Assembly: GCF_002217205.1 (NCBI RefSeq)
Contig: NZ_MUGT01000014.1
Coordinates: 1 to 55,464 of the forward strand
Length of the DNA stretch: 55,464 nucleotides
Source: Flavobacterium branchiophilum NBRC 15030 = ATCC 35035
GTDB lineage: Bacteria > Bacteroidota > Bacteroidia > Flavobacteriales > Flavobacteriaceae
Direction of reading: 5' to 3'
Of the stretch, positions 15,819 to 24,481 are shown one piece after another. Made by a program: the position numbers and the translations under genes. How positions within the stretch are numbered: position 1 is the first letter of the stretch; the number at the start of each line of letters is the position of its first letter. A model generated the notes under the pieces. It was not told where the DNA came from. It ran no database searches and saw nothing but the letters and a program-made list of their open reading frames with translations.

Positions 15819-17522
15819 TTATTGTTTATTCTCAAATTTAAAACCATCTTGTAATGACTCTCCTCTTAATTTAAGATTATTGCTTAAGAAAGGTGAACAA
15901 GGAACTAAATCGTAACATCTCTGAATATTATTTGGTCCAACTCCATATAAAATGATTTTTTCGTTTTTAGAATTAAAATAGATATTGTCTGTAAATTCTG
16001 ATCCACTGCGTCTTACATGCTTTTTATAATTTTTTGGCAATATAGCATAGGTATTTATTTTATCAAACTTGTAATCCTTCGTAAATAGCAAAAAAGACTT
16101 ATCAATAAGTATTAAAAGTATGGACAGTATAAAAATAAATTTGACATAATCAAGATATCGTATTTTTGCAATAATTTGTTCAAAAAACATAAAAAAAATA
16201 GCACTATTTAACAATAAAATAAATGAAAACGAAAAACGAAAATCAGGTGCTAAAATAAACCAAAATATAAAGCACAAATAACAAATAAAAATTGAAAATA
16301 TAAATGATTTTTTAAAAAAAAGTTTGTTTTTAAAATATTTTATTAAGACAAAAACAGGGGTTAATATTGAGATATAAAATAATATTTTGTTTTTTAAAAT
16401 TACTGCCTCCCACCATATAGGAAACCATTCAGCAAATGATTTTCCAAGTACTTCTTCATGTTCCTTAAATGGTATTCTTGCCCATGAACTCACCCATTTT
16501 TTAATATCAACAACGTTTTCTACGGGTACTTTCCAATCAAAATTAAATAAATCTATATATTCAAATGGATACAAGACATAACCTGTAAGAATTATGTTTC
16601 TAATTATCCATGGAAATACAAGCACAATTGCATAAATAAGCGTATTTTTTAAAATAAATATCTTATTTTTGTTTTTTTGATGTAATGCAAACAAACTAAG
16701 TACAATAACAGGAGTCATAGAGAGTTTTAAAGTAATACAAAAAAAGGGGATTATAATATATAGCAAATATTTTTCTTTGAAATTATATCCTAGAATTAAT
16801 AATTTAATAAAAATAAAGGAAGCTAAAATATTTGGCATTAAATCAGTACCTGGTGAAGATATGTCTAATGTATATTGCTCAAAAAAAAAGTAAATAAAAA
16901 AAAGGCTAATAAAAGACACTATACCTTTATGTTCAAATGAAATTTTTATTAACCAGATGAAAAATACTAATGATATTAATGCATTAATAATGTAGAGTGA
17001 TTGATTGAAAAAAGTAGAAAAAGTAAAAGCAGCACTTAATACGAGGATAGAAGAATTAAATCCAAAACGATTATTAAAATTAGCTAATCCAGGCACTACA
17101 CTATATAGTTCGTTCCATCGTATTGCGGCAATATGGTATAAATCAGAATCGAAAAGTTTTGGATAAACTAAGGATGAGAACAATATTATTAGCGTAATTA
17201 ATACAATTGCCAATAAATAATATTTTTTATTTTTGTAATAATTACAAAGAATATTAAACTGATTTTTAAAAATATTTGTATTTTTTTTATATAAATAATA
17301 AAATAAAACAATTGATATTAATATCAATAATATTAATGCTATTCCATCTGTTGGAAAGAATAAACTCCATAAATTAAGAAAACTTCCTGTTATAGAAATT
17401 CCAATAAAAAAAGAATCAAAAGTGTCATAATAATTATAGCTATCTATTTTTAGTACAAAAGATTTTCCAACTATGGTAAAAATAAAAAACATTATAGCAA
17501 AGCATATTAAGTATATAAGCAT
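15819..17522 (-). CDS. GT-C-like membrane glycosyltransferase (LIC_10190-like)
   Basis: A 567-aa protein with at least ten hydrophobic helices. An early periplasmic loop carries LFDSDLYHIAAIRWNEL (near 123-139) and the VPGLANFNNRFGFNSS segment just after it. A pair of acidic residues in the first loop is the hallmark of GT-C enzymes, which use polyprenyl-phosphate sugars. The loop sequence resembles the LIC_10190 membrane family. A soluble C-terminal domain of about 70 residues ends the protein. Combined with the GT2 gene two positions upstream, it may decorate the glycan on the periplasmic side. The fold assignment is moderate and the substrate unknown. Confidence 0.72.
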   Translation of the reverse strand: MLIYLICFAIMFFIFTIVGKSFVLKIDSYNYYDTFDSFFIGISITGSFLNLWSLFFPTDGIALILLILISIVLFYYLYKKNTNIFKNQFNILCNYYKNKKYYLLAIVLITLIILFSSLVYPKLFDSDLYHIAAIRWNELYSVVPGLANFNNRFGFNSSILVLSAAFTFSTFFNQSLYIINALISLVFFIWLIKISFEHKGIVSFISLFFIYFFFEQYTLDISSPGTDLMPNILASFIFIKLLILGYNFKEKYLLYIIIPFFCITLKLSMTPVIVLSLFALHQKNKNKIFILKNTLIYAIVLVFPWIIRNIILTGYVLYPFEYIDLFNFDWKVPVENVVDIKKWVSSWARIPFKEHEEVLGKSFAEWFPIWWEAVILKNKILFYISILTPVFVLIKYFKNKLFFKKSFIFSIFICYLCFIFWFILAPDFRFSFSFILLLNSAIFFMFFEQIIAKIRYLDYVKFIFILSILLILIDKSFLLFTKDYKFDKINTYAILPKNYKKHVRRSGSEFTDNIYFNSKNEKIILYGVGPNNIQRCYDLVPCSPFLSNNLKLRGESLQDGFKFENKQ

Positions 17523-17546
17523 AAAATTAATTTTTAAGTACTACAT

Positions 17547-18263
17547 TTATTTCTTAGAAACATTTATCACGGAAAGCCCAATTTTATTGAAAGTAATATA
17601 ATCTGCAAATTTGAATATTGGGACTAATAGATTGAATATACCCATTTGACCTTCTGGAATAGTTTTTTTCTTTAAGATATTTCCAGAAAAATACCAACCA
17701 AAGATTCCTATAAAATTAAAAGAAAACGTATGTTGAATTGTTAAGCCATTTTTTGAAATTATTTTTTTTAAGCTATTTGGAGTATATCTTCTAAAGTGTT
17801 CTAACTCAACATCAAACGAGTTGAATAGGGCTTGATAAGCTGGGACTAGAATGATCAGTACACCATTTGCTTTTAGTAATTTTTTACAATTCGCAATGGC
17901 TTTTTCATCATTTTCTATATGCTCTACTACGTTTAAAGCAAAAACTGTATCAAACGTTTCTAAATACTCTTTATACTGTGAATCAAAATTTGGATGAACC
18001 AAATCAATCTTTACAATTGGGTTAGTATATTTTTTTTTTAGGATTTCGCAATAATTTTCTCTTAAATCACTTAGTGTAATATCATATTTATCTTTAATAA
18101 AATACTTAGAAATATTACCTATACCACTTCCTATTTCAAGTATTTTGCCTTTACAATTTTTTTTGATGGTATGATACATCCATTCGTTAAATTTATCTGC
18201 TTTTTCTATCACGTTTAGTGTGATATGTCCTTCTACATCTATTTCTTTTATATTATGCTCCAT
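17547..18263 (-). CDS. Class I SAM-dependent methyltransferase
   Basis: A 238-aa enzyme with the SAM-binding motif I LEIGSGIGN (near 42-50) and the later motif VFALNVVEHIEND (near 105-117), typical of Methyltransf_11/23 proteins. The C-terminal part contains hydrophobic stretches (near 190-225), as in methyltransferases found next to polyprenol-phosphate GT2 genes. The ATG at 18263 follows the GT2 stop codon after a single base (TAAGATG); an in-frame ATG at 18287 would overlap GT2 and is less likely. It probably methylates a glycan sugar or lipid carrier intermediate. Confidence 0.85.
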   Translation of the reverse strand: MEHNIKEIDVEGHITLNVIEKADKFNEWMYHTIKKNCKGKILEIGSGIGNISKYFIKDKYDITLSDLRENYCEILKKKYTNPIVKIDLVHPNFDSQYKEYLETFDTVFALNVVEHIENDEKAIANCKKLLKANGVLIILVPAYQALFNSFDVELEHFRRYTPNSLKKIISKNGLTIQHTFSFNFIGIFGWYFSGNILKKKTIPEGQMGIFNLLVPIFKFADYITFNKIGLSVINVSKK

Positions 18264-18264
18264 C

Positions 18265-18987
18265 TTATTTTGCTTTAAATAAACCATATTTTATTATACA
18301 ATATATCGCTCTAAAACCATCTTTCCATCCAATTTTTTTACCTTCTTCATAAGTTCTACCATAATAAGAAATGCCTACTTCGTAGATTCTAATTTTGGGT
18401 ATTCTAGCAATTTTGGCTGTTATTTCAGGCTCAAATCCAAATCTATTTTCTTTTAAAGATAAGGACTGAACTATTTTGGTGTCGAATAATTTATAACAAG
18501 TTTCCATATCTGTCAAGTTCAGATTTGAAAACATATTGGATATAAAAGTCAAAAATTTATTTCCAATTGTATGCCAAAAAAAGGAAATCCGATGAGGCTT
18601 TCCTCCCATAAATCTACTACCATATACAACATCTGCAAAACCATCTACAACGGGTTTCAACAACAAATTATATTCTTGTGGATCGTATTCTAAATCTGCA
18701 TCTTGAATTATTAAAAATTCACCCGTTGCTTTTTTTATACCCGTATGTAATGCTGCTCCCTTTCCTTTATTTTGATGATGCTTGTAGTATTGAATATTCA
18801 ACTCAGCATTGTTTTTAATGTAAGATAATACCGCTTCCTCTGTATTGTCATTAGAATAATCATTAACTATAATTATTTCTTTTTCTATTCCTGCTATAAG
18901 TTGAGTTTCTTTTAACTTATTTAAAATAATATGTATTGTTTTTCCCTCGTTGTAAGCGGGTATAATTACAGATAATTTGTGCATCAT
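18265..18987 (-). CDS. GT2 polyprenol-phosphate-type glycosyltransferase
   Basis: A 240-aa GT-A enzyme resembling dolichyl/undecaprenyl-phosphate mannosyl- or glucosyl-transferases. It shows the start motif SVIIPAYNEGKTI, IIIVNDYSNDNT, NKGKGAALHTGI and the metal-binding DADLEYDP (near 96-103), followed by VVYGSRFMGG. It has no C-terminal membrane helices, like DPM1. It should make a polyprenyl-phosphate sugar donor for the GT-C protein in the same operon. It overlaps fkbM upstream by 4 nt, a sign of translational coupling. A second ATG one codon later is an equally good start. Confidence 0.88.
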   Translation of the reverse strand: MMHKLSVIIPAYNEGKTIHIILNKLKETQLIAGIEKEIIIVNDYSNDNTEEAVLSYIKNNAELNIQYYKHHQNKGKGAALHTGIKKATGEFLIIQDADLEYDPQEYNLLLKPVVDGFADVVYGSRFMGGKPHRISFFWHTIGNKFLTFISNMFSNLNLTDMETCYKLFDTKIVQSLSLKENRFGFEPEITAKIARIPKIRIYEVGISYYGRTYEEGKKIGWKDGFRAIYCIIKYGLFKAK

Positions 18988-19733
18988 AATTTATCTTTTT
19001 TATAAAAAATCCCATCTACCTCTAGTTGTTTTCCTGTTGAATGATCAAAAAAACCATTTTCTATGGCTAATAGTTCAAATCCTAATTGTTCTATATTTGA
19101 TTTCATTTTTTCAAATGTTATTGTCCCTTTATAACTTGGTATCAATGACATTTCTATTTGTATTCCTTTTATTTTATTTAAGGAATTAGTAGCTCCTTTC
19201 AATACAAATTCTTCGTATCCTTGAGTATCTATTTTCATATAAATATTGTTACCACTTATATTTAAACTTTCAAAAATAGTATCTAAAGTTTTTACTTCTA
19301 TTGCTTCTTTTTCTATGAATTTTGCTTTTGGTGCTGCCTGTGTTAGCAACGGCAAGTCATCAAGCATAGAGCTACTTACAGAATTATGTGAAATATTAAT
19401 ATAGGTTTTTTCGTTTTTATCGCCCAAAGAATAATTATAAACACTCCAATTTTTACTTTGTTTTGCATTTTTTTGCAAAGTTTCAAAAGCTTTTTGAGTT
19501 GGTTCAAATGAAATGATAGCTCCTTTGTAGCCCAAACTCCTCATCAAACATCCATATTGACCAATATTTGCACCAATATCTAGTATTACATCTATGTTAT
19601 GGTACTCTAATAATTTAATTCTTCTTACTAATTCATCATTTGGATATTTTATTACATCTATATGAAACAAGCTATTTAAACTTCTTTTTACTTTAAGCAA
19701 AAAATTTTTATTTTTGTATAAAAATGAATTCAT
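18984..19733 (-). CDS. FkbM family methyltransferase
   Basis: A 249-aa SAM-dependent O-methyltransferase of the FkbM family. Motif I is VILDIGANIGQYG (near 50-62), followed by ISFEPTQKAFE and later IYMKIDTQGYEEFVLKGA, the family's characteristic DTQGYE segment. Such enzymes often methylate sugar hydroxyls in surface glycans. It is second in the minus-strand operon, 20 nt after the flippase gene, and shares a 4-nt overlap with the GT2 gene. Confidence 0.9.
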   Translation of the reverse strand: MNSFLYKNKNFLLKVKRSLNSLFHIDVIKYPNDELVRRIKLLEYHNIDVILDIGANIGQYGCLMRSLGYKGAIISFEPTQKAFETLQKNAKQSKNWSVYNYSLGDKNEKTYINISHNSVSSSMLDDLPLLTQAAPKAKFIEKEAIEVKTLDTIFESLNISGNNIYMKIDTQGYEEFVLKGATNSLNKIKGIQIEMSLIPSYKGTITFEKMKSNIEQLGFELLAIENGFFDHSTGKQLEVDGIFYKKDKL

Positions 19734-19753
19734 TTATTCCTTATAATTATTAA

Positions 19754-21073
19754 TTAAATTTTGTCTAATATATTGTAACAGTATTTTGGTATTAAAATAG
19801 CCCAAATTATACTAATGATTACTGAAGACAAAACTACACTATTTATTCCAAATTTTAAATTAATTAAAACTAAAGTTAATGGAATCTTAAAAAACAACCC
19901 TATTATTAGTAAAATCATATAAAAATTAAGTTTGCCAATTCCGTTCAAAAAATTGCTGTAAAAACTAAAAAATATTCGCAATGCGGTGAGCAATGCTACC
20001 CAAATGATCAAACTCGATGAAGTAGTCAAACTATTTCTTGTCCATAATTTTAAAATATAAGGATATAAAAAACCAGCAACAACAATACACAACACCATGA
20101 CAACAAATAGTCTATTGAATAATTTAAATTGTTTTAATAATTTTTTTCGTTCTTTTTCTAAGTAATTTTTTGTAAACATACTCCAAAGAGGCGAAAATGC
20201 AGCAATAATTATCATTAATGGAAACTGAAAATATTTTGTAACAAAATCATACGCTGCAATATGATTTGGTCCAAAATAATAGGAAATGATATAACTATCT
20301 ATTGTAAAAATAAATATCATCGAAAGTTGAATAATCATATATTTTGTTCCCAATTTGATACTTTCTAAAAATAATTTTTTTGGAAAATCACCTTTTATAA
20401 ATAGATTCATTTTTTCGATTATAAAAAATCGTATGGTAAAAAATAAATTTACTATAAAGCAAAAACCGCCATTGATAATTGTTATTGCAATTAATTTATT
20501 TGAATATGAAATATTTTTGTAAAAATGATGTAAAAAAAACAATAATATCATAAAGCCAAACTGATTGATGAATATTGAAAGCTCGGCATATTTCCCTTTT
20601 AAAAATGCAACATATAATGATTTATGAATGTTTGCTATAAAATTTAGGCAAAAAAATAAAAAATTTAGTAGAAATAATTTTTTTAAATAATTTTCAGGAT
20701 AGATATTTAGATTGAAAATGGTTCCCAAGTGATTTGTAAACACAAAAAAACTAAATATTAAAAAAAGTAATAGCGCAATATAAGCCGATGTTTTGTAAGT
20801 AGATTTGATGTATAACTGTACTAATTTTGTATTGCCTTCTAATATCAAATGGGGTATTTTTGTTTTTAGTGCACTTTGAATACCAAAATCCATCAATAAA
20901 ACCCATTGAAACATTGTAAATACTAAATTCCAAAGACCATAATTTTCTTTATCCAAATATCGTAATAACAAACTCATTGAAACAAACAATGACAGTCCTG
21001 ATAGTGATTTATAAAATCCACTTAACACAATATGATTGTTTTTTAAACTAGATAATGTAAAATATTGTGTCAT
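19754..21073 (-). CDS. Wzx-like oligosaccharide flippase
   Basis: A 439-aa membrane protein of the MATE/MOP superfamily with about twelve to fourteen helices. The pattern matches polysaccharide biosynthesis transporters: an N-terminal SGLSLFVSMSLLLRYLDKENYGLWNLV segment and repeated paired helices. It would flip undecaprenyl-diphosphate repeat units across the inner membrane. It is the first gene of the minus-strand operon that runs to the wzy-like gene, and has its own -7 element at 21097-21104, divergent from the WecG-type gene. Confidence 0.88.
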   Translation of the reverse strand: MTQYFTLSSLKNNHIVLSGFYKSLSGLSLFVSMSLLLRYLDKENYGLWNLVFTMFQWVLLMDFGIQSALKTKIPHLILEGNTKLVQLYIKSTYKTSAYIALLLFLIFSFFVFTNHLGTIFNLNIYPENYLKKLFLLNFLFFCLNFIANIHKSLYVAFLKGKYAELSIFINQFGFMILLFFLHHFYKNISYSNKLIAITIINGGFCFIVNLFFTIRFFIIEKMNLFIKGDFPKKLFLESIKLGTKYMIIQLSMIFIFTIDSYIISYYFGPNHIAAYDFVTKYFQFPLMIIIAAFSPLWSMFTKNYLEKERKKLLKQFKLFNRLFVVMVLCIVVAGFLYPYILKLWTRNSLTTSSSLIIWVALLTALRIFFSFYSNFLNGIGKLNFYMILLIIGLFFKIPLTLVLINLKFGINSVVLSSVIISIIWAILIPKYCYNILDKI

Positions 21074-21096
21074 GTAAAAGCTTTAAAAAAGAATGC

Positions 21097-21125
21097 AAAG
21101 TTATTCTAATTTTTTGTTATTTTTG
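21097..21125. promoter_or_regulatory. Divergent -7 elements for wzx and the wecG-like gene
   Basis: Minus strand: TAACTTTG at 21097-21104, 24 nt before the wzx ATG. Plus strand: TATTTTTG at 21118-21125, 29 nt before the wecG-like ATG. Both match TAnnTTTG and are 13 nt apart. Confidence 0.5.
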
Positions 21126-21154
21126 TGCTGATTTTAATAAATAATCTATTCTGA

Positions 21155-21904
21155 ATGACCTATCAATCTGTTTCTATTTTAGGAATACCTTTTTATAAAG
21201 GCAAAGCCAATCAAGTGTTTGATTTATTAAATACGAGCGGAGGCCTGCTTACGGTGCCTGCAGCTCCTGGACTTGCCAATATTCCAAACGATGCCCACTA
21301 TTATCAGGCCTTGCTCCATTCGGATATTATCATTCCAGATAGTGGTTACATGACCCTGATTTGGAATCTTTTTTTTAGTCCAAAGCTTCACAAAATTTCT
21401 GGATTAGAATTTATCAACTATTTTATTGACAATATTTCAAGTTTGAAAAATAAAAAAATATTTTTGATCAACCCTTCAGATTTGGATGGTCAAATCAATC
21501 AAAAATATTTTGAAAGTCTTGGCCATACCATTTCCGACCAAAATGTATATACTGCTCCTTTTTATGAACAAAACACTCATGATGAACAGTTGTTAAATCA
21601 AATTAATTTACAAAAACCAGACTGGATTATTATTAATATTGGTGGCGGTACTCAAGAAAAATTAGGCCTTTTTTTAAAACAAAATTTATTTTACAAACCA
21701 GTCATCATTTGCACTGGAGCCGCTCTTGCTTTTAAAACAGGGCGTCAAGTTCAAATCCCAAAATGGATAGATTATATTTATTTAGGTTGGTTACACAGAT
21801 GTATTTCAAGCCCAAAAAACTACATCCCAAGGTATTGGAATAGTTTTAAATTGTTCTTCTTGCTAATTAAATACCAAAACAAACCTATCACCGATATTTT
21901 TTAA
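21155..21904 (+). CDS. WecG/TagA/CpsF family glycosyltransferase
   Basis: A 249-aa GT26 enzyme that adds the second sugar, often a ManNAc-type residue, to an undecaprenyl-diphosphate-linked first sugar at the inner membrane. The likely catalytic Asp is D62 in IIIPDSGYM, and Q167-E168 in GGGTQEKLG corresponds to the conserved QE. The C-terminal RCISSPKNYIPRYW matches the membrane-binding tail. Odd features: PDSG replaces the usual PDG-x-G, and PAAPG stands where a T-x-N substrate motif is usual. It is transcribed alone on the plus strand, and a MITE-like element follows it. Confidence 0.85.
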   Translation: MTYQSVSILGIPFYKGKANQVFDLLNTSGGLLTVPAAPGLANIPNDAHYYQALLHSDIIIPDSGYMTLIWNLFFSPKLHKISGLEFINYFIDNISSLKNKKIFLINPSDLDGQINQKYFESLGHTISDQNVYTAPFYEQNTHDEQLLNQINLQKPDWIIINIGGGTQEKLGLFLKQNLFYKPVIICTGAALAFKTGRQVQIPKWIDYIYLGWLHRCISSPKNYIPRYWNSFKLFFLLIKYQNKPITDIF

Positions 21905-21927
21905 TTACTAACGCTTTTTTGGTAATT

Positions 21928-22090
21928 ATACCAAATATACAATATAAAATAGCCCAATCTATTGGGTCATTTTTGCTAAAATGAGTCAAAAAATATAGTT
22001 TCGTAGCCCAGCTATGCAACGATTTATTTTAATTTTTTTCTAAAAAATAACTACGCATCTTTGGACTATTTTATATGTATATTTGGTATT
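21928..22090. mobile_element. MITE-like element with inverted termini
   Basis: The left end (21928-21957, ATACCAAATATACAATATAA onward) and the right end (22061-22090) are inverted repeats of about 30 nt, differing by one inserted base and one substitution. The interior of about 100 nt is non-coding and holds a small CCCAA/TTGGG hairpin (21953-21966). The right end reaches the TAA stop codon of fcl (22089-22091). The right-end sequence recurs identically over 30 nt at 55435-55464 (inverted), and partly at 44034-44056 and 24271-24297. No transposase is present. A long bidirectional terminator is the main alternative. Confidence 0.6.
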
Positions 22091-23024
22091 AAAAAGGTTT
22101 GTTTTGCAATATCCAATTATAAGTAATATTAATTCCTTCCTCTAACGAAGTTTGGGCTTTCCAACCTAATTGATTGATTTTAGAAACATCTAAAAGCTTT
22201 CTTGGGGTTCCATCGGGCTTGGTTGTATCAAAAATAATGTTGCCCGTATAGCCTACAATTGTACTTATTATTTGTGCTAGTTCAAAAATGGTTACATCTG
22301 TTCCGGTTCCAACATTTATAGTATCTTCGCTTTCATAGTGCTCCATCAAAAAGCAACAAGCCTCGGCCAAATCAGATACAAAAAGAAATTCTCTCATAGG
22401 TTTTCCTGTTCCCCACAAGCTAACTTCAGGAACATGATTTTGTTTGGCTTCGATAAATTTTCGCAACAAAGCAGGCAAAACATGCGAATTTTGAAGGTCG
22501 AAATTATCATTTATACCATATAAATTAGTAGGCATTGCCGATATAAAATGGCAACCATATTGTTTTCTATAAAACTTACACATTTCAATTCCTGCAATTT
22601 TTGCAATCGCATACGCTTCGTTTGTGGGTTCGAGGCTTCCTGTAAGCAAATATGTTTCTTTGATGGGTTGAGGAGCTAGTTTTGGATAAATACATGAACT
22701 GCCCAAAAAGAGTAATTTTTTTACTTGATTTAAATAAGCAGCATGTATGACATTATTTTGAATCATCAAATTATCATATAAAAAGGCAGCTGGATAAGTA
22801 TTATTTGCTAGAATACCACCCACTTTTGCTGCCGCCAAAAATACATACTCTGGCTTTTCAGATTCAAAAAAATCTAATACTTGTTGTTGATTTCTTAAAT
22901 CTAATACTTTGGAATTTTTCTCAATAATATTAACAAATCCTTTTGCTTTTAGGTTTCTAACAATTGCAGATCCTACCATTCCGTTTGATCCTGCAACAAA
23001 TATTTTGGCAGTTTTAGTAAACAT
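22089..23024 (-). CDS. fcl: GDP-L-fucose synthase
   Basis: A 311-aa SDR enzyme that epimerises and reduces GDP-4-keto-6-deoxy-D-mannose to GDP-L-fucose with NADPH. The cofactor motif [11 protein letters not shown] lies near 12-22. The catalytic Ser is in LGSSCIYP and the Y-x-x-x-K pair in YAIAKIAG. The [14 protein letters not shown] segment near the C-terminus matches the family. It overlaps gmd upstream by 11 nt, so the two are translationally coupled. Its stop codon is formed at the boundary of the MITE-like element. Confidence 0.95.
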   Translation of the reverse strand: MFTKTAKIFVAGSNGMVGSAIVRNLKAKGFVNIIEKNSKVLDLRNQQQVLDFFESEKPEYVFLAAAKVGGILANNTYPAAFLYDNLMIQNNVIHAAYLNQVKKLLFLGSSCIYPKLAPQPIKETYLLTGSLEPTNEAYAIAKIAGIEMCKFYRKQYGCHFISAMPTNLYGINDNFDLQNSHVLPALLRKFIEAKQNHVPEVSLWGTGKPMREFLFVSDLAEACCFLMEHYESEDTINVGTGTDVTIFELAQIISTIVGYTGNIIFDTTKPDGTPRKLLDVSKINQLGWKAQTSLEEGINITYNWILQNKPF

Positions 23025-24084
23025 TGTTTTTATATTGGGTTACATATTCTAGGTCGTGTTGCATCATAATTTGAACTAATTTTTCAAAAGATGTTTTGCG
23101 TGGATTCCAGCCCAATTGTGTTTTGGCTTTATTTGGATTGCCCAAAAGGGTTGCTACTTCTGCTGGTCTGTAATATTTTGGATCAACCTCAATTAGTGTT
23201 TTTTGTGTTTTGGAATCAATTCCTTTTTCGTTTGCTCCTTCGCCTTGCCATGTTAAGGTGATGCCAATTTCGTTGAATGCTAATTCGCAAAATTCTTTTA
23301 CACTATGTTGTTCTCCAGTAGCAATTACGTAGTCTTCTGGACAATCTTGCTGGAGCATAAGCCACATACACTCTACATAATCTTTGGCATAGCCCCAATC
23401 TCTTAAAGAATTTATATTACCAAGATACAATTTTTCTTGCAATCCAGCAGCAATTCTGGCTGCAGCTAGTGTAATTTTTCGTGTAACAAATGTTTCCCCT
23501 CTTCTTTCGGATTCATGGTTGAATAAAATACCATTTACTGCAAAAATTTGATAGGATTCTCTATAATTTTTTGTAATCCAATACGCATACATTTTCGCTA
23601 CTCCGTAAGGAGAACGAGGGTAAAATGGAGTTGTTTCTGTTTGAGGTATTTCTTGCACTTTACCATATAATTCTGATGTTGATGCCTGATATATTTTGGT
23701 AGTAGATTCTAATCCACAAATTCTGATTGCCTCTAATAATCGAAGTGTACCAATAGCGTCTGTTTGTGCCGTATATTCTGGCAATTCAAACGAAACTTTC
23801 ACATGCGATTGTGCTGCTAAATTGTATATTTCATCCGGTTTTAAAGCTTGTATTAGTCGAATCAAATTCGTAGCATCGGTCATGTCTCCATAATGAAGTT
23901 TTATTTTTTGTTGTGCATGCAAATCTTTGATAAGATTATCAATATATAAATGTTCTATTCGCTCCGTGTTAAAGGTAGAGCTTCGACGGATAATTCCATG
24001 AACTTCATACCCTTTTTCCAATAAAAATTCGGCCAAATAAGATCCGTCCTGTCCATTAATGCCCGTTATCAATGCTTTTTTCAT
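23014..24084 (-). CDS. gmd: GDP-mannose 4,6-dehydratase
   Basis: A 356-aa SDR enzyme that turns GDP-D-mannose into GDP-4-keto-6-deoxy-D-mannose, the first step towards GDP-L-fucose. The NADP motif [15 protein letters not shown] lies at 8-22 and [11 protein letters not shown] just after. The catalytic region has [14 protein letters not shown] and the Tyr-Lys pair in [12 protein letters not shown]. It is the first gene of the gmd-fcl pair, with a -7 element at 24104-24111. The supply of fucose to the glycan follows from this pair. Confidence 0.96.
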   Translation of the reverse strand: MKKALITGINGQDGSYLAEFLLEKGYEVHGIIRRSSTFNTERIEHLYIDNLIKDLHAQQKIKLHYGDMTDATNLIRLIQALKPDEIYNLAAQSHVKVSFELPEYTAQTDAIGTLRLLEAIRICGLESTTKIYQASTSELYGKVQEIPQTETTPFYPRSPYGVAKMYAYWITKNYRESYQIFAVNGILFNHESERRGETFVTRKITLAAARIAAGLQEKLYLGNINSLRDWGYAKDYVECMWLMLQQDCPEDYVIATGEQHSVKEFCELAFNEIGITLTWQGEGANEKGIDSKTQKTLIEVDPKYYRPAEVATLLGNPNKAKTQLGWNPRKTSFEKLVQIMMQHDLEYVTQYKNNVY

Positions 24085-24481
24085 GCTGTCATTTTAAAAA
24101 ACACAAAGCTACTATTTTAAATGATTGGTTGTTGTATTTTTATTTCACTTTGCTAAAAAAATTAAAAAAGGGATTTGTAAGTTTTATCGTTATTGTAATG
24201 CTGCTTTTTAAAAACCTTTACAAAAACATCAAATATTATAATTCTTGAATCTGCCAAACGAATGAAACCTCTATTTTATAAACATGTATTTGGTATTATT
24301 TCACATTGTTCATGAAAATAACGGTAAGATTTTTATTTATTTTTGATTTAAAAAACCATTAAATAAGATTGAGGAGATAAGTCATCATTTTAGTCCTTTT
24401 TACATCAATTTTGATTTCAAACATTAAATAACGTTGTTGTTTCTTGATAAAAAGCCCCATTGATTATAAAAAAGCCAAATG
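24085..24481. other. Non-coding gap between gmd and the TlpA-like gene
   Basis: A 397-nt AT-rich gap. It holds the gmd -7 element TAGCTTTG at 24104-24111 (minus strand). It also holds a sequence resembling the right end of the MITE-like element at 24271-24297 (CTATTTTATA, then GTATTTGGTATT). I see no reading frame or stable hairpin in the rest. Confidence 0.6.
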
